DNA of 64,000 bases from Lentiprolixibacter aurantiacus. GTDB taxonomy: Bacteria > Bacteroidota > Bacteroidia > Flavobacteriales > Flavobacteriaceae. The notes beneath the pieces were generated by a model. The model made no database searches, was not told where the DNA came from, and worked only from the letters and a program-made list of their open reading frames with translations. Location: contig NZ_JAPFQP010000001.1 in NCBI RefSeq assembly GCF_026241225.1, forward strand, positions 1,488,001-1,552,000. Reading direction: 5' to 3'. Both the position numbers and the translations under genes were made by a program. This document shows, in pieces, positions 42,559 to 58,300 of this stretch (the first letter of the stretch is position 1; every line of letters starts with the position of its first letter).

Positions 42559-42996
42559 ATGGCAAAAGAAGTAAGTAAAGTAGTTAAACTACAAGTTAGG
42601 GGAGGTGCTGCGAATCCGTCGCCACCGGTTGGACCCGCTTTAGGTGCTGCCGGAGTTAACATAATGGAGTTCTGTAAGCAGTTCAATGCCAGGACTCAGG
42701 ACAAGCAAGGTAAAGTCTTGCCTGTTGTTATCTCCGTGTATAAGGACAAGTCGTTCGACTTTGTCGTGAAAACACCACCAGCGGCAGTACAACTTTTGGA
42801 AGCGGCTAAGATTAAAAAAGGATCTGGCGAACCGAACCGAGCTAAAGTTGGAAACGTTTCCTGGGACCAGGTGAAAGCTATTGCAGAGGACAAAATGGTG
42901 GATTTGAACGCCTTTACTGTAGAGTCTGCAATGAGCATGGTAGCAGGGACGGCAAGATCAATGGGACTGAAGGTTTCGGGCAAGAGGCCTTTTTAA
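42559..42996 (+). CDS. rplK: 50S ribosomal protein uL11
   Basis: The 145-residue protein has the L11 N-terminal motif [34 protein letters not shown] and the rRNA-binding C-terminal half. It forms the GTPase-associated centre with 23S helices 43-44. The 68 bp before it include a weak hairpin, but I cannot assign a promoter. Confidence 0.97.
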   Translation: MAKEVSKVVKLQVRGGAANPSPPVGPALGAAGVNIMEFCKQFNARTQDKQGKVLPVVISVYKDKSFDFVVKTPPAAVQLLEAAKIKKGSGEPNRAKVGNVSWDQVKAIAEDKMVDLNAFTVESAMSMVAGTARSMGLKVSGKRPF

Positions 42997-43017
42997 AATC
43001 TTAAAAGCAATTGTAAC

Positions 43018-43707
43018 ATGGCAAAGTTGACAAGAAAACAAAAGGAAGCCCGGGCTAAAATCGAAAAGGACAGGTTATACTCCATTGAAGAGGCATCAGC
43101 ACTTATCAAGGAGATTACCAACACCAAGTTCGACGCTTCCGTAGATCTCGCTGTTCGTCTGGGGGTTGATCCCAGGAAAGCGAATCAGATGGTACGTGGG
43201 GTTGTGACACTTCCACACGGTACCGGTAAGGATGTTAAAGTACTTGCACTGGTTACTCCCGATAAAGAGGAGGATGCTAAAAATGCAGGTGCAGATTTCG
43301 TTGGTCTGGACGAGTACCTTGAGAAGATCAAAGGGGGTTGGACAGACGTAGATGTTATCATCACCATGCCCAGCGTAATGGGTAAACTGGGACCTTTAGG
43401 AAGGATCCTGGGACCAAGAGGCCTTATGCCTAACCCTAAGACAGGAACAGTGACCATGGATGTGGCCAAGGCTGTTTCTGATGTTAAAGCAGGTAAAATT
43501 GATTTTAAAGTAGATAAAGCAGGGATTGTGCATGCCGCTATCGGTAAAGCATCCTTCTCTGTTGATAAACTCGCAGGCAATGCCAAAGAGTTGCTCGATA
43601 CTTTGAACAAAATGAAGCCAGCTGCAGCGAAAGGGGTTTACATGAGGAGCATCTATATGTCCAGTACCATGAGCCCCAGTGTGCAATTAGATCCAAAAGC
43701 AGTTTAA
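43018..43707 (+). CDS. rplA: 50S ribosomal protein uL1
   Basis: The 229-residue protein has the L1 pattern: [38 protein letters not shown] and KAAAAKGVY-like C-terminus. It binds the L1 stalk and in many bacteria represses its own mRNA. It lies 21 bp after rplK and 16 bp before rplJ. Confidence 0.97.
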   Translation: MAKLTRKQKEARAKIEKDRLYSIEEASALIKEITNTKFDASVDLAVRLGVDPRKANQMVRGVVTLPHGTGKDVKVLALVTPDKEEDAKNAGADFVGLDEYLEKIKGGWTDVDVIITMPSVMGKLGPLGRILGPRGLMPNPKTGTVTMDVAKAVSDVKAGKIDFKVDKAGIVHAAIGKASFSVDKLAGNAKELLDTLNKMKPAAAKGVYMRSIYMSSTMSPSVQLDPKAV

Positions 43708-43723
43708 CGGTAATTGTGTAATC

Positions 43724-44239
43724 ATGACAAGACAAGAAAAAGCAAACGTTATTGAGGATTTGACTGCACAGTTGGCTGAGAACGCCACGATTTATCTGGC
43801 AGACATTTCCGGCCTGGATGCATCCACCACCTCTGCTTTGAGGAGGGCTTGCTTTAAGGCCAATATTAAACTTTCTGTAGTAAAGAATACGCTGTTGGCC
43901 AAGGCTATGGAAGCTTCTGAAAAGGAATTTGGCGAATTGCCGGAGGTCCTTAAAGGAAATACTTCCCTGATGTTCTCCGAAACCGGAAACGCGCCAGCCA
44001 AGCTGATCAAAAACTTCAGGAAAAAATCGGACAAGCCTTTATTGAAAGGGGCTTTTGTTGAGGAAGCGATTTTTATAGGGGATGACAAACTGGAATCCCT
44101 TGTAAATATCAAATCCAAGGAAGAGGTAATCGGAGATATTATCGCTTTACTTCAATCACCGGCCAAGAATGTCATTTCTGGATTGAAATCCGGTGGTGGA
44201 AAACTGGCAGGCATCCTGAAAACCCTTTCCGAAAAATAA
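43724..44239 (+). CDS. rplJ: 50S ribosomal protein uL10
   Basis: The 171-residue protein anchors bL7/L12 dimers to the ribosome. Motifs: N-terminal LSGLDASTTSALRRACF-type helix, VVKNTLLAKAM and the C-terminal helix for L7/L12 binding. It is followed after 52 bp by rplL. Confidence 0.96.
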   Translation: MTRQEKANVIEDLTAQLAENATIYLADISGLDASTTSALRRACFKANIKLSVVKNTLLAKAMEASEKEFGELPEVLKGNTSLMFSETGNAPAKLIKNFRKKSDKPLLKGAFVEEAIFIGDDKLESLVNIKSKEEVIGDIIALLQSPAKNVISGLKSGGGKLAGILKTLSEK

Positions 44240-44291
44240 TTTGTACGCACTTAAAACACAATAATTAAAATTTTTATTAAACGATAGAGAA

Positions 44292-44672
44292 ATGGCAGAT
44301 TTAAAAGAATTCGCAGAACAACTGGTTAATTTGACTGTAAAAGAGGTTAACGAATTAGCCGATATACTTAAAGAAGAGTATGGTATTGAGCCTGCTGCCG
44401 CTGCAGTTGCAGTAGCTGGTGGTGCAGCCGGAGGCGGTGAAGCTGAAGCAGCTGAAGAGCAAACAGAATTTGATGTAATCCTGAAAGCTCCAGGTGGTTC
44501 TAAACTGGCCGTAGTTAAACTGGTTAAGGAATTAACCGGACTTGGCCTGAAAGACGCTAAAGACATTGTTGATAGCGCACCTAAAGCTGTTAAAGAAGCT
44601 GTGTCTAAAGACGAAGCTGAAGGTATCAAAAAATCACTGGAAGAAGCAGGAGCAGAAGTTGAGCTTAAATAA
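44292..44672 (+). CDS. rplL: 50S ribosomal protein bL7/L12
   Basis: The 126-residue acidic stalk protein has the N-terminal dimerisation helices, an Ala/Gly-rich hinge (about 37-55) and the C-terminal factor-binding domain with [24 protein letters not shown]. It recruits translational GTPases. Confidence 0.97.
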   Translation: MADLKEFAEQLVNLTVKEVNELADILKEEYGIEPAAAAVAVAGGAAGGGEAEAAEEQTEFDVILKAPGGSKLAVVKLVKELTGLGLKDAKDIVDSAPKAVKEAVSKDEAEGIKKSLEEAGAEVELK

Positions 44673-44693
44673 AAGCTTCGACCATATGGTTTT

Positions 44694-44737
44694 GGTTTAG
44701 GTCTTCCGCCTTTTGGCGGCTAGGCCTAAACCCTTTT
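44694..44737 (+). terminator. Hairpin between rplL and rpoB, probable attenuator
   Basis: An outer 8-bp stem (GGTTTAGG / CCTAAACC) and inner 5-bp stem (CCGCC / GGCGG, loop TTTT) are followed by CTTTTA. The T run is short, so termination is likely partial, allowing rpoBC to be expressed at lower level than the ribosomal genes. Confidence 0.55.
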
Positions 44738-44802
44738 ATATTGGGTATATGATGCTGTATACCACCCCGATGGAGTATTCACGTTCAAAAACTTGTCCAT
44801 AG

Positions 44803-47800
44803 ATGTTCACGAAACAGATTGAGAGAACAAATTTTGCATCCGCTAAGAACATACCGGAATACCCGGATTTCTTGGACATTCAGATTAAGTCATTTCAAGA
44901 TTTCTTTCAACTTGAAACCAAGTCTGACGAAAGGGGCAATGAAGGTCTGTACAACACCTTCATGGAAAACTTTCCAATTACTGATACCCGGAACCAGTTT
45001 GTACTGGAATTCCTGGATTATTTTATCGACCCTCCCCGTTACTCTATCCAGGAATGTATAGAGCGGGGTCTTACCTACAGCGTACCCCTTAAAGCAAGGC
45101 TAAAACTGTATTGTACCGATCCGGAGCACGAAGACTTTGAAACCATAGTTCAGGATGTTTACCTCGGGACTATCCCGTACATGACCCCAAGTGGTACTTT
45201 CGTAATCAATGGAGCAGAACGTGTTGTGGTTTCACAGCTACATCGTTCCCCAGGGGTATTCTTTGGCCAATCCTTCCACGCAAACGGAACAAAACTGTAT
45301 TCGGCCAGGGTAATTCCATTCAAGGGATCCTGGATTGAATTTGCTACGGACATCAACAGCGTAATGTACGCCTATATTGACCGTAAAAAGAAGTTGCCGG
45401 TAACTACCCTTTTCCGCGCCATCGGGTACGAGCGCGATAAGGATATCCTTGAAATATTTGACCTCTCTGAAGAGGTGAAGGTCACCAAAACCGGACTGAA
45501 AAAAATACTGGGTCGTAAACTTGCTGCCAGGGTATTGAATACCTGGCACGAGGACTTTGTGGACGAAGATACCGGGGAAGTAGTATCTATTGAACGTAAT
45601 GAGATTGTACTGGACAGGGATACGGTTCTGGAAAAGGAACATATAGACGTGATCCTGGAAACAGATGTCAAGACCATCTTGCTCCACAAGGAAAACAATG
45701 CCCAGAGCGACTATGCGATTATCCACAACACCCTGCAAAAGGATCCGACCAACTCCGAAAAGGAGGCTGTGGAGCATATCTACCGCCAGTTGCGTAACGC
45801 AGAACCACCAGATGAAGAGACAGCTCGTGGCATAATAGACAAACTGTTCTTCTCTGACCAGCGTTACAACCTGGGCGAAGTGGGACGATATCGGATGAAT
45901 AAGAAGTTAGGCCTGGACATTGGTATGGACAAGCAGGTACTGACCAAAGACGATATCATTACCATAATCAAATATTTAATTGAGCTAATCAACTCCAAGG
46001 CGGAGATTGATGATATTGACCACCTTTCCAACAGGAGGGTGAGGACCGTGGGAGAGCAGTTGTCTTCCCAATTCGGTGTAGGACTGGCCCGTATGGCCCG
46101 TACCATCAGGGAGCGGATGAACGTAAGGGATAATGAGGTATTTACCCCAATTGACCTGATCAATGCTAAAACGCTTTCTTCGGTAATCAATTCCTTCTTC
46201 GGAACCAACCAGTTGTCTCAGTTTATGGATCAAACCAATCCGCTTGCTGAGATTACGCACAAAAGACGTCTTTCTGCCCTTGGGCCAGGAGGTCTGTCCA
46301 GAGAACGTGCAGGTTTCGAGGTGCGTGACGTACACTATACCCATTATGGAAGGTTGTGTCCGATTGAAACCCCTGAAGGGCCTAACATCGGTCTGATTTC
46401 TTCCCTTTCGGTATTTGCCAAGGTAAATCCACTTGGTTTCCTGGAAACCCCTTACCGCAAGGTCGAGAAAGGTGTGGTAGATACCAAGGAATTTATCTAC
46501 CTGAGTGCAGAGGAAGAAGAAGGGCAGAAGATTGCTCAAGCTAACATTCCACTCAAAGACAATGGAGCCATTATTGACGACAAGGTTATTGCCCGAGAGG
46601 AAGGAGACTTCCCGGTGGTTGACCCCAAAGAGGTTAACTATACGGATGTGGCACCCAACCAGATCGCCTCTATTTCAGCTTCGCTGATCCCATTCCTCGA
46701 GCATGATGATGCCAACAGGGCCTTGATGGGATCCAACATGATGCGTCAGGCTGTTCCATTGCTTCGTCCGCAGTCACCAATAGTTGGTACCGGACTGGAA
46801 ATGCAGGTGGCTTCAGACTCCAGGGTACTGATCAATGCAGAAGGCGATGGAGTAGTGGAGTATGTGGATTCTGAAAAGATCATAATCAAGTACAAGCGTT
46901 CAGAGAAAGAACGCCTAGTGAGCTTTGACGAGGATTCCAAGACGTATGAACTGGTTAAGTTCCGCAAGACCAACCAGGGTACCTGTATCAACCTGAAACC
47001 TATTGTACGAAATGGGGATAAGGTGAAAAAAGGACAGGTGCTTTGTGAAGGCTATGCCACCCAATCCGGGGAACTGGCACTGGGAAGAAACCTTAAAGTG
47101 GCCTTTATGCCATGGAAGGGGTACAACTTCGAGGATGCTATTGTAATTTCCGAGAAAGTGGTAAGGGAAGATATCTTTACCTCTATTCATATTGATGAGT
47201 ACGCCCTGGAAGTAAGGGATACAAAACTGGGGGCCGAGGAATTGACTAACGATATTCCAAACGTTTCCGAGGAAGCTACCAAGGATCTTGATGAATACGG
47301 TATGATCCGTATTGGTGCCGAGGTAAAACCTGGTGATATCCTGATCGGTAAGATTACTCCTAAGGGAGAATCAGATCCTACTCCGGAAGAGAAACTGCTT
47401 CGTGCCATCTTCGGTGATAAAGCCGGGGATGTTAAAGATGCTTCACTGAAAGCCTCTCCTTCACTAAGAGGTGTAGTAATTGACAAGAAATTATTCTCTA
47501 GGTCTATCAAGGACAAGAGAAAGCGTTCTGAAGATAAGGAAGCGATCAACAAGCTGGAACTGGAATACGAAGTGAAATTCCAGGAACTGAAGGACGTACT
47601 TGTAGAGAAACTCTTTAGCCTTGTTGGAGGGAAGACTTCTCAGGGGGTTCTGAACGACCTTGGAGAGGAAGTGTTGCCAAAAGGCAAGAAGTATACGATC
47701 AAGATGCTGAATGCTGTGGACGATTTCGCGCATTTGGTGGGAGGTAGCTGGACTACAGATAAGGCCACTAATACTTTGGTAGCCGATCTGCTCCACAACT

Positions 47801-48612
47801 ACAAGATCAAGCTTAATGACCTGCAGGGTAACCTGAGGCGTGATAAGTTTACAATCTCCGTTGGGGATGAACTTCCTGCAGGTATTATGAAGCTGGCCAA
47901 GGTTTATATCGCTAAAAAGCGCAAGCTTAAAGTGGGTGATAAAATGGCCGGTCGCCACGGTAATAAAGGTATTGTAGCCCGTATCGTTCGCCAGGAAGAC
48001 ATGCCTTTCCTGGAAGATGGAACTCCTGTAGACATCGTACTTAACCCTCTTGGGGTACCGTCCAGGATGAACATCGGCCAGATCTATGAAACCGTGTTAG
48101 GCTGGGCAGGACAAAAGCTGGATAAGAAATTTGCTACTCCAATTTTTGACGGTGCGACAATTGAGGAAATTGACAACCTGACCAAAGAAGCTGGTATTCC
48201 GCAATTTGGGCACACCTATCTTTATGATGGTGGTACCGGAGAACGCTTTGACCAGGCTGCAACGGTAGGGGTAATCTACATGTTGAAACTGGGTCACATG
48301 GTTGACGATAAGATGCACGCCAGATCAATCGGACCATACTCTTTGATCACGCAACAACCTCTGGGTGGTAAAGCCCAGTTTGGGGGACAGCGATTTGGAG
48401 AGATGGAAGTTTGGGCCCTTGAAGCATATGGTGCTTCATCCACGCTCAGGGAAATCCTAACCGTGAAATCTGATGATGTCATCGGTCGGGCCAAGACCTA
48501 CGAGTCTATCGTGAAGGGCGAATCTATGCCAGAACCTGGTTTACCAGAATCTTTCAATGTACTGATGCACGAACTTAAAGGTTTGGGCTTGGATATCCGA
48601 TTGGAAGAATAA
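44803..48612 (+). CDS. rpoB: RNA polymerase beta subunit
   Basis: The 1269-residue protein has all the usual conserved regions, including the rifampicin pocket ([19 protein letters not shown] upstream, [33 protein letters not shown]), [17 protein letters not shown], the [12 protein letters not shown] active-site segment and the C-terminal GLDIRLEE. The FMDQTNPL and [12 protein letters not shown] segments are wild-type at the rif positions I can compare. It pairs with rpoC 42 bp downstream. Confidence 0.98.
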   Translation: MFTKQIERTNFASAKNIPEYPDFLDIQIKSFQDFFQLETKSDERGNEGLYNTFMENFPITDTRNQFVLEFLDYFIDPPRYSIQECIERGLTYSVPLKARLKLYCTDPEHEDFETIVQDVYLGTIPYMTPSGTFVINGAERVVVSQLHRSPGVFFGQSFHANGTKLYSARVIPFKGSWIEFATDINSVMYAYIDRKKKLPVTTLFRAIGYERDKDILEIFDLSEEVKVTKTGLKKILGRKLAARVLNTWHEDFVDEDTGEVVSIERNEIVLDRDTVLEKEHIDVILETDVKTILLHKENNAQSDYAIIHNTLQKDPTNSEKEAVEHIYRQLRNAEPPDEETARGIIDKLFFSDQRYNLGEVGRYRMNKKLGLDIGMDKQVLTKDDIITIIKYLIELINSKAEIDDIDHLSNRRVRTVGEQLSSQFGVGLARMARTIRERMNVRDNEVFTPIDLINAKTLSSVINSFFGTNQLSQFMDQTNPLAEITHKRRLSALGPGGLSRERAGFEVRDVHYTHYGRLCPIETPEGPNIGLISSLSVFAKVNPLGFLETPYRKVEKGVVDTKEFIYLSAEEEEGQKIAQANIPLKDNGAIIDDKVIAREEGDFPVVDPKEVNYTDVAPNQIASISASLIPFLEHDDANRALMGSNMMRQAVPLLRPQSPIVGTGLEMQVASDSRVLINAEGDGVVEYVDSEKIIIKYKRSEKERLVSFDEDSKTYELVKFRKTNQGTCINLKPIVRNGDKVKKGQVLCEGYATQSGELALGRNLKVAFMPWKGYNFEDAIVISEKVVREDIFTSIHIDEYALEVRDTKLGAEELTNDIPNVSEEATKDLDEYGMIRIGAEVKPGDILIGKITPKGESDPTPEEKLLRAIFGDKAGDVKDASLKASPSLRGVVIDKKLFSRSIKDKRKRSEDKEAINKLELEYEVKFQELKDVLVEKLFSLVGGKTSQGVLNDLGEEVLPKGKKYTIKMLNAVDDFAHLVGGSWTTDKATNTLVADLLHNYKIKLNDLQGNLRRDKFTISVGDELPAGIMKLAKVYIAKKRKLKVGDKMAGRHGNKGIVARIVRQEDMPFLEDGTPVDIVLNPLGVPSRMNIGQIYETVLGWAGQKLDKKFATPIFDGATIEEIDNLTKEAGIPQFGHTYLYDGGTGERFDQAATVGVIYMLKLGHMVDDKMHARSIGPYSLITQQPLGGKAQFGGQRFGEMEVWALEAYGASSTLREILTVKSDDVIGRAKTYESIVKGESMPEPGLPESFNVLMHELKGLGLDIRLEE

Positions 48613-48654
48613 TTTTAGTTCTTGATTTACACATAACACTATCACCATATTCTA

Positions 48655-52953
<4,299 letters not shown>

Positions 52954-52960
52954 GGATCCA

Positions 52961-53272
52961 ATGGCTGAACAGGAGCAAAAACAGAAACAGATCAATATAG
53001 AACTGGATGAAAAAACAGCTGAGGGGGTGTATTCCAACCTGGCTATCATCAACCATTCTGTTTCTGAATTTGTGGTCGATTTTATCAGTATGATGCCCGG
53101 GGCGCCCAAGGCTAAAGTGAAGAGCAGGATTATCCTGACACCACAACATGCCAAAAAGTTCCTCAAGGCACTCAGCGATAATGTGAATCGCTTTGAACAG
53201 GCCCACGGAGCTATCAAGGATTATGAACAACCTCCGATCCCGATAAATTTCGGGCCTACCGGAGAGGCATAA
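52961..53272 (+). CDS. DUF3467 family protein
   Basis: The 103-residue protein fits DUF3467, a small family found after rpoC in Bacteroidota. It begins with Gln/Lys-rich MAEQEQKQKQINIELDEKTAEGVYSN and has a compact hydrophobic core with VVDFISMMPGAPKAKV and the RIILTPQHAKKFLKAL helix. Its place 7 bp after rpoC implies the two are one transcript. The function is unknown. Confidence 0.85.
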   Translation: MAEQEQKQKQINIELDEKTAEGVYSNLAIINHSVSEFVVDFISMMPGAPKAKVKSRIILTPQHAKKFLKALSDNVNRFEQAHGAIKDYEQPPIPINFGPTGEA

Positions 53273-53273
53273 T

Positions 53274-53307
53274 AAAAAAAGCCGCGCAAACTTGCGCGGC
53301 TTTTTTT
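53274..53307. terminator. Terminator of the rpo operon, bidirectional
   Basis: A perfect GC-rich stem of 9 bp (GCCGCGCAA / TTGCGCGGC, 2-nt minimum loop) flanked by an A run and a T run of seven each. It ends the rplK-rpoC-DUF3467 transcript and, on the minus strand, prfC. Confidence 0.92.
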
Positions 53308-53357
53308 ATGGATGCCCCAGATTTCAGGTCCGAGCTAACTACAGTGTTAAAATCGAT

Positions 53358-54947
53358 TTAATCAAATTCCGAAGTAAAATGCAGTTTTACGCTGGGATAT
53401 TTCTGCTGTGTCATTTGTAATGAGAAGGCTGAGTCTGCCAGGAAAACCAGTTGACCGCGCTTATCCTTGGCCAGGAATTTCTGCTTCACCCGTTTAAACT
53501 CCTTGAATTCTTCATTGGATGGATCCTCCGGATCTACCCAGCAAGCCTTATGTACCGGAAAAGGTTCATAGGTGCATTTGGCTCCGTATTCGTGCTCCAG
53601 TCGGTACTGAATTACTTCATATTGCAGCGCTCCTACCGTTCCAATGACCTTTCTGCCATTCATCTCCAGGGTAAAAAGCTGGGCCACCCCCTCGTCCATC
53701 AACTGGTCTATTCCCTTGGCCAACTGCTTGGCTTTCATCGGGTCTGCATTGTTGATATATCGAAAATGCTCCGGGGAGAAACTGGGAATTCCTTTGTAAT
53801 GCAGGATTTCCCCCTCGGTCAGGGTATCACCAATCTTAAAATTCCCCGTATCGTGTAATCCCACGATATCTCCCGGGTAAGAAGTATCCACAATTTCCTT
53901 TTTCTCGGCAAAAAAGGCATTGGGACTGGAGAACTTGAGCTTCTTGTTGTGTCGTACATGCAGGTAGGGTTTGTTGCGTTCAAAGGTTCCTGAAACAATC
54001 TTGACAAATGCGAGCCTGTCGCGGTGCTTAGGGTCCATATTGGCGTGGATCTTAAACACAAACCCTGTAAGATTTTCTTCATTCGCCTTTACAATACGTT
54101 CCTCTGCCTTCTTATCACGTGGTGCAGGCGCAATTTCTATAAAGCAATCCAGTAATTCACGTACCCCAAAGTTGTTCAGGGCCGAACCAAAAAATACAGG
54201 TTGTTGTTCACCTTTTAAATAGGCTTCCTTATCGAAGGCGGGATATACACCTTCTACCAATTCCAGGTTATCCCTTAGTGTTTCTGCCGCAGAAGTGCCT
54301 ATTATCTTTTCCAGTTCCGGACTCTGGATATCAGAGAAGGATATGCTTTCTTCGATATGCTTTTTACTGTCCCCGCTGAAAAGGTTGATGCCCTGCTCGT
54401 ATATATTGTAGATACCCTTAAAATCGTAACCCATGCCGATGGGAAAGCTAAGGGGCGTAACCTGCAACCCCAGTTTTTGCTCTACTTCATCCAGCAGGTC
54501 GAAGGCATCTTTACCTTCCCGGTCCAGCTTGTTTATAAAAACAATCATGGGGATGTTTCGCATACGGCAGACTTCTACCAGTTTCTCTGTCTGTTCCTCA
54601 ACCCCCTTGGCCACGTCAATGACCACAATGACACTATCCACGGCGGTAAGCGTTCGGAACGTATCCTCTGCGAAGTCCTTGTGACCGGGCGTATCCAGGA
54701 TATTGATCTTTTTGCCCTTGTATAAAAAAGCCAGAACAGAGGTAGCTACTGAGATCCCCCTCTGTCGCTCAATCTCCATGAAATCGCTGGTGGCAGATTT
54801 CTTGATCTTATTGCTTTTTACTGCCCCAGCTTCCTGTATTGCTCCACCAAAAAGTAACAGTTTTTCGGTAAGGGTGGTTTTCCCGGCATCGGGGTGGGAA
54901 ATGATTCCAAACGTTCTCCGCTTCGCGATTTCTGCCTCAAAACTCAT
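53358..54947 (-). CDS. prfC: Peptide chain release factor 3
   Basis: RF3 is a GTPase that recycles RF1 and RF2. From ATG 54947 ([18 protein letters not shown]) the protein has 529 residues, with the P-loop HPDAGKTT, the switch [18 protein letters not shown] and NKLDREG motifs, and a C-terminal RF3 domain. The frame extends 15 codons upstream to 54992, but these are not family sequence. A TATTTTTG -7 box lies 15 bp upstream. Convergent with DUF3467. Confidence 0.95.
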   Translation of the reverse strand: MSFEAEIAKRRTFGIISHPDAGKTTLTEKLLLFGGAIQEAGAVKSNKIKKSATSDFMEIERQRGISVATSVLAFLYKGKKINILDTPGHKDFAEDTFRTLTAVDSVIVVIDVAKGVEEQTEKLVEVCRMRNIPMIVFINKLDREGKDAFDLLDEVEQKLGLQVTPLSFPIGMGYDFKGIYNIYEQGINLFSGDSKKHIEESISFSDIQSPELEKIIGTSAAETLRDNLELVEGVYPAFDKEAYLKGEQQPVFFGSALNNFGVRELLDCFIEIAPAPRDKKAEERIVKANEENLTGFVFKIHANMDPKHRDRLAFVKIVSGTFERNKPYLHVRHNKKLKFSSPNAFFAEKKEIVDTSYPGDIVGLHDTGNFKIGDTLTEGEILHYKGIPSFSPEHFRYINNADPMKAKQLAKGIDQLMDEGVAQLFTLEMNGRKVIGTVGALQYEVIQYRLEHEYGAKCTYEPFPVHKACWVDPEDPSNEEFKEFKRVKQKFLAKDKRGQLVFLADSAFSLQMTQQKYPSVKLHFTSEFD

Positions 54948-55334
54948 GCAAAAAAATTTGTGCAAAAATACATCAATTAATGCGAAGATCACTTGTATAA
55001 TTAAAAGCTAATCAGGTGTTCATTGAAGAAATCAAAGACCATTGTCCACCTGAAATTAGCGGATACCACTGATCGATATTCTTAAACTTCTTACCGAAAC
55101 TGAAAAATTTCTTAGCGCAAAAATGAGCTTTAAAATATGGGGTAAAAATCACGGAATAGTCCACTTCATCGAAGATACAGGTGTTTAGAAGAAGTTCTTA
55201 AAAGTTTGGTTGTTAATCCATTTGATGGTAGGAATATTGTATCTATATTGCACTTTGCTAAAGAGTTTCCCCAAGCTCTTAAAGAGAATTTTCCTACAGC
55301 ATGTATGGTGATAAGTTTATCAAAACTATCAGGT
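54948..55334. other. 387-bp region between prfC and the adhesin gene
   Basis: It holds the prfC -7 box (54963-54970) and the long leader of the adhesin gene. An open frame in the adhesin frame continues to 55206 but lacks protein-like composition, and I see no clear TAnnTTTG element for the adhesin gene. Confidence 0.5.
54963..54970 (-). promoter_or_regulatory. -7 promoter element of prfC
   Basis: On the minus strand this reads TATTTTTG, matching TAnnTTTG, and lies 15 nt before ATG 54947. It is downstream of the long-frame start at 54992 in that transcript's upstream side, supporting the shorter start. Confidence 0.5.
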
Positions 55335-58300
55335 ATGGAACAACCTTTACGCCAGCATATCTTCTGGATTACCCTTCGGAGAATCGCCACATTTATTTGT
55401 GTTGTTTTTCTATTAGGTAGTACTTCAGAAACTACTTATGCCAACACTCTGGATTACAACCTTCCCTATGCAGATACAGATGGGGACGGAGTTGCGGATC
55501 AAAGCGATTTTGATGATGACAACGACGGAGTCATTGATACAACAGAAGACCTGAACGCCGATGGGGATAACAACCCAACTACCAATCCTACTGATACAGA
55601 CAATGATGGGATTCCAGATTACCTGGATGTGGATTCTGATAATGACGGCATCATAGACAATCTGGAGGCACAGGGGGTGAATTATATCGCTCCGGCTGGC
55701 GTGGATGCGGATGGAAATGGTTTAGATGACAACTACGAAGAAACACCTGGTAGCTGTAATGGTTTAGAGCCTGTAGATACGGATGGAGATGGGATACCGG
55801 ATTATCGCGACATTGATTCGGATAATGATGGGATCCTGGATAATATTGAAGCACAGAGTGCCGGATTCTACGAGGCGCCATCCGGGGAGGATGCGAATGG
55901 CAATGGACTGGATGATGCCTATGAAAGTAATGGTGAGGTTTGTGACTATAATGGCCCTGATACAAAGTATAAGGGCAAGGACAAGGTAACCCTATGCCAT
56001 AAAGAAGATAAAAGCCCGAATAATCCAAGAAACGGGTTCCACGAAATAACCGTTGCACCGGCAGCAGTCCGCGCACATTTGGATCATGGTGATAAATTAG
56101 GCCCCTGCGGAAGTGGCTATTTTCCTGATTTAGGATTGTCGCCACTAGATACGGACGGTGATGGCCATCCTGATTTCAGGGATATCGATTCAGACAACGA
56201 TGGTATACTGGATAATGTTGAAGCTCAGGATACAGAAAGTTTCCAGGCTCCTTGCGGAGTAGACAGTGACGGTAACGGATTGGATGATCATTATGAAAAT
56301 TCTCCGGGATCAGGGGAGGGTATTACTCCCATAAATTCTGATAGCGATTCGTATCCGAATTTCCGTGACATCGATTCAGATGACGATGGAATTCCAGATA
56401 ACGTAGAGGCACAGACCACTGCGGGTTACATTCCGCCTACGGGACAGGACAGCGATAATGATGGTCTGGACGATGCTTATGAGGGATCAGGCGATGAGGG
56501 AATCACGCCAGTCAACACAGACGGCACGGACGAGGTAGATTACCTGGATGCCGATACGGACAACGACCTGGTGGCCGATAACAATGAAGGGAACGACTTT
56601 AACTTTGATGGTATCCCGGATCAGCAGTACACGGGAACCGATACAGATGGTGACGGGCTGGATGATGGCTATGAGGGCAGCGATGTAAACGATGGCTTTG
56701 ATGTCAACGATGAGATCGACGACCCGGCCAACGACCTTCCTGATACGGATGGTACCGAGGATGTAAACTACCGTGACATTGACGACGACGGTGATGGTAT
56801 TGATACCCCGGATGAAGACGTAGATGAGGATGGCGATCCAACCAACGATGATTCAGACGAGGACGGAACACCAGACTACCTGGATCCGGATACTCCCAAT
56901 GGTCCTGATACGGATGATGATGGTGTGCCGGATGCAATAGACATCGATGATGACAATGATGGTATCCTGGATACAGTGGAAGACCCTAACCTGGATGGAG
57001 ACGACGATCCGTTAACCGATCCTCTTGACAGCGACGGGGACGGCAAACCTGATCACCTGGACATCGACTCAGATGACGATGGAATTCCAGATAACGTAGA
57101 GGCACAGACCACTGCGGGTTACATTCCGCCTACGGGACAGGACGGCGATAATGATGGTCTGGACGATGCTTATGAGGGATCAGGCGATGAGGGAATCACG
57201 CCAGTCAACACAGACGGCACGGACGAGGTAGATTACCTGGATGCCGATACGGACAACGACCTGGTAGCCGATAACAATGAAGGGAACGACTTTAACTTTG
57301 ATGGTATCCCGGATCAGCAGTACACGGGAACCGATACGGATGGTGACGGGCTGGATGATGGCTATGAGGGCAGCGATGTAAACGATGGCTTTGATGTCAA
57401 CGATGAGATCGACGACCCGGCCAACGACCTTCCTGATACGGATGGTACCGAGGATGTAAACTACCGTGACATTGATGATGACGGGGATGGTATTGATACC
57501 CCGGATGAAGACGTAGATGACGATGGCGATCCAACCAACGATGATTCAGACGAGGACGGAACACCAGATTATCTGGATCCATTTGTGGCGTCGCCAAATA
57601 TTACACTTACCAAAGTAGATGTTTTTAACGATGAGAATGGGGATTTGGAGTATCAGGCCGGGGAAACCATTAGCTACATCTTTACGGTTACCAATACCGG
57701 AAATATTTCTTTGGAAAATATCACTGTGACAGATCCCCTGGTAACGGTTTCTGGTGGCCCACTTGCAAGCCTTGGGCCAGGTGAATCGGACAATACAACA
57801 TTTACCGCTGTATATACCATTTCCCAGCAGGATCTGGATAGCGGTAATTTTACAAACAGTGCAACTGTTAGCGCTGATATACCAGATGGCGAGCCAATAA
57901 GTAGCTTATCTGACGACCCTGATGATCCTACAGACAGGGATATTGACGGGGACGGCAACCCTGATGATCCAACTGTGACAGATTTCGGCACTCCGCCGGT
58001 AATGCCCAATATTACCCTGCTCAAGGTTGATGTTTTCAATGATGAAAATGGCAATGGTGAAGTACAACCAGGGGAAACAATCAGCTATATTTTTACCGTA
58101 ACCAATACTGGTAATATAACCCTGAGTAACATCACGGTAACCGATCCTTTGGTGACTGTTACAGGAGGGCCAATTGCAAGCCTGGAGCCAGGTGAATCGG
58201 ATAGCACAACATTTACGGCAGTTTACACCATAACTGCGGAAGATATTCAAAACGGCAGCTTTACCAATAGCGCCACCGTATTTGCGGATGTGCCGGATGG

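Noticed and set aside
55206-55334. Adhesin start 43 codons upstream of 55335
   Set aside because: That extension would place an unrelated segment before the signal peptide; ATG 55335 puts the signal sequence at the N-terminus.
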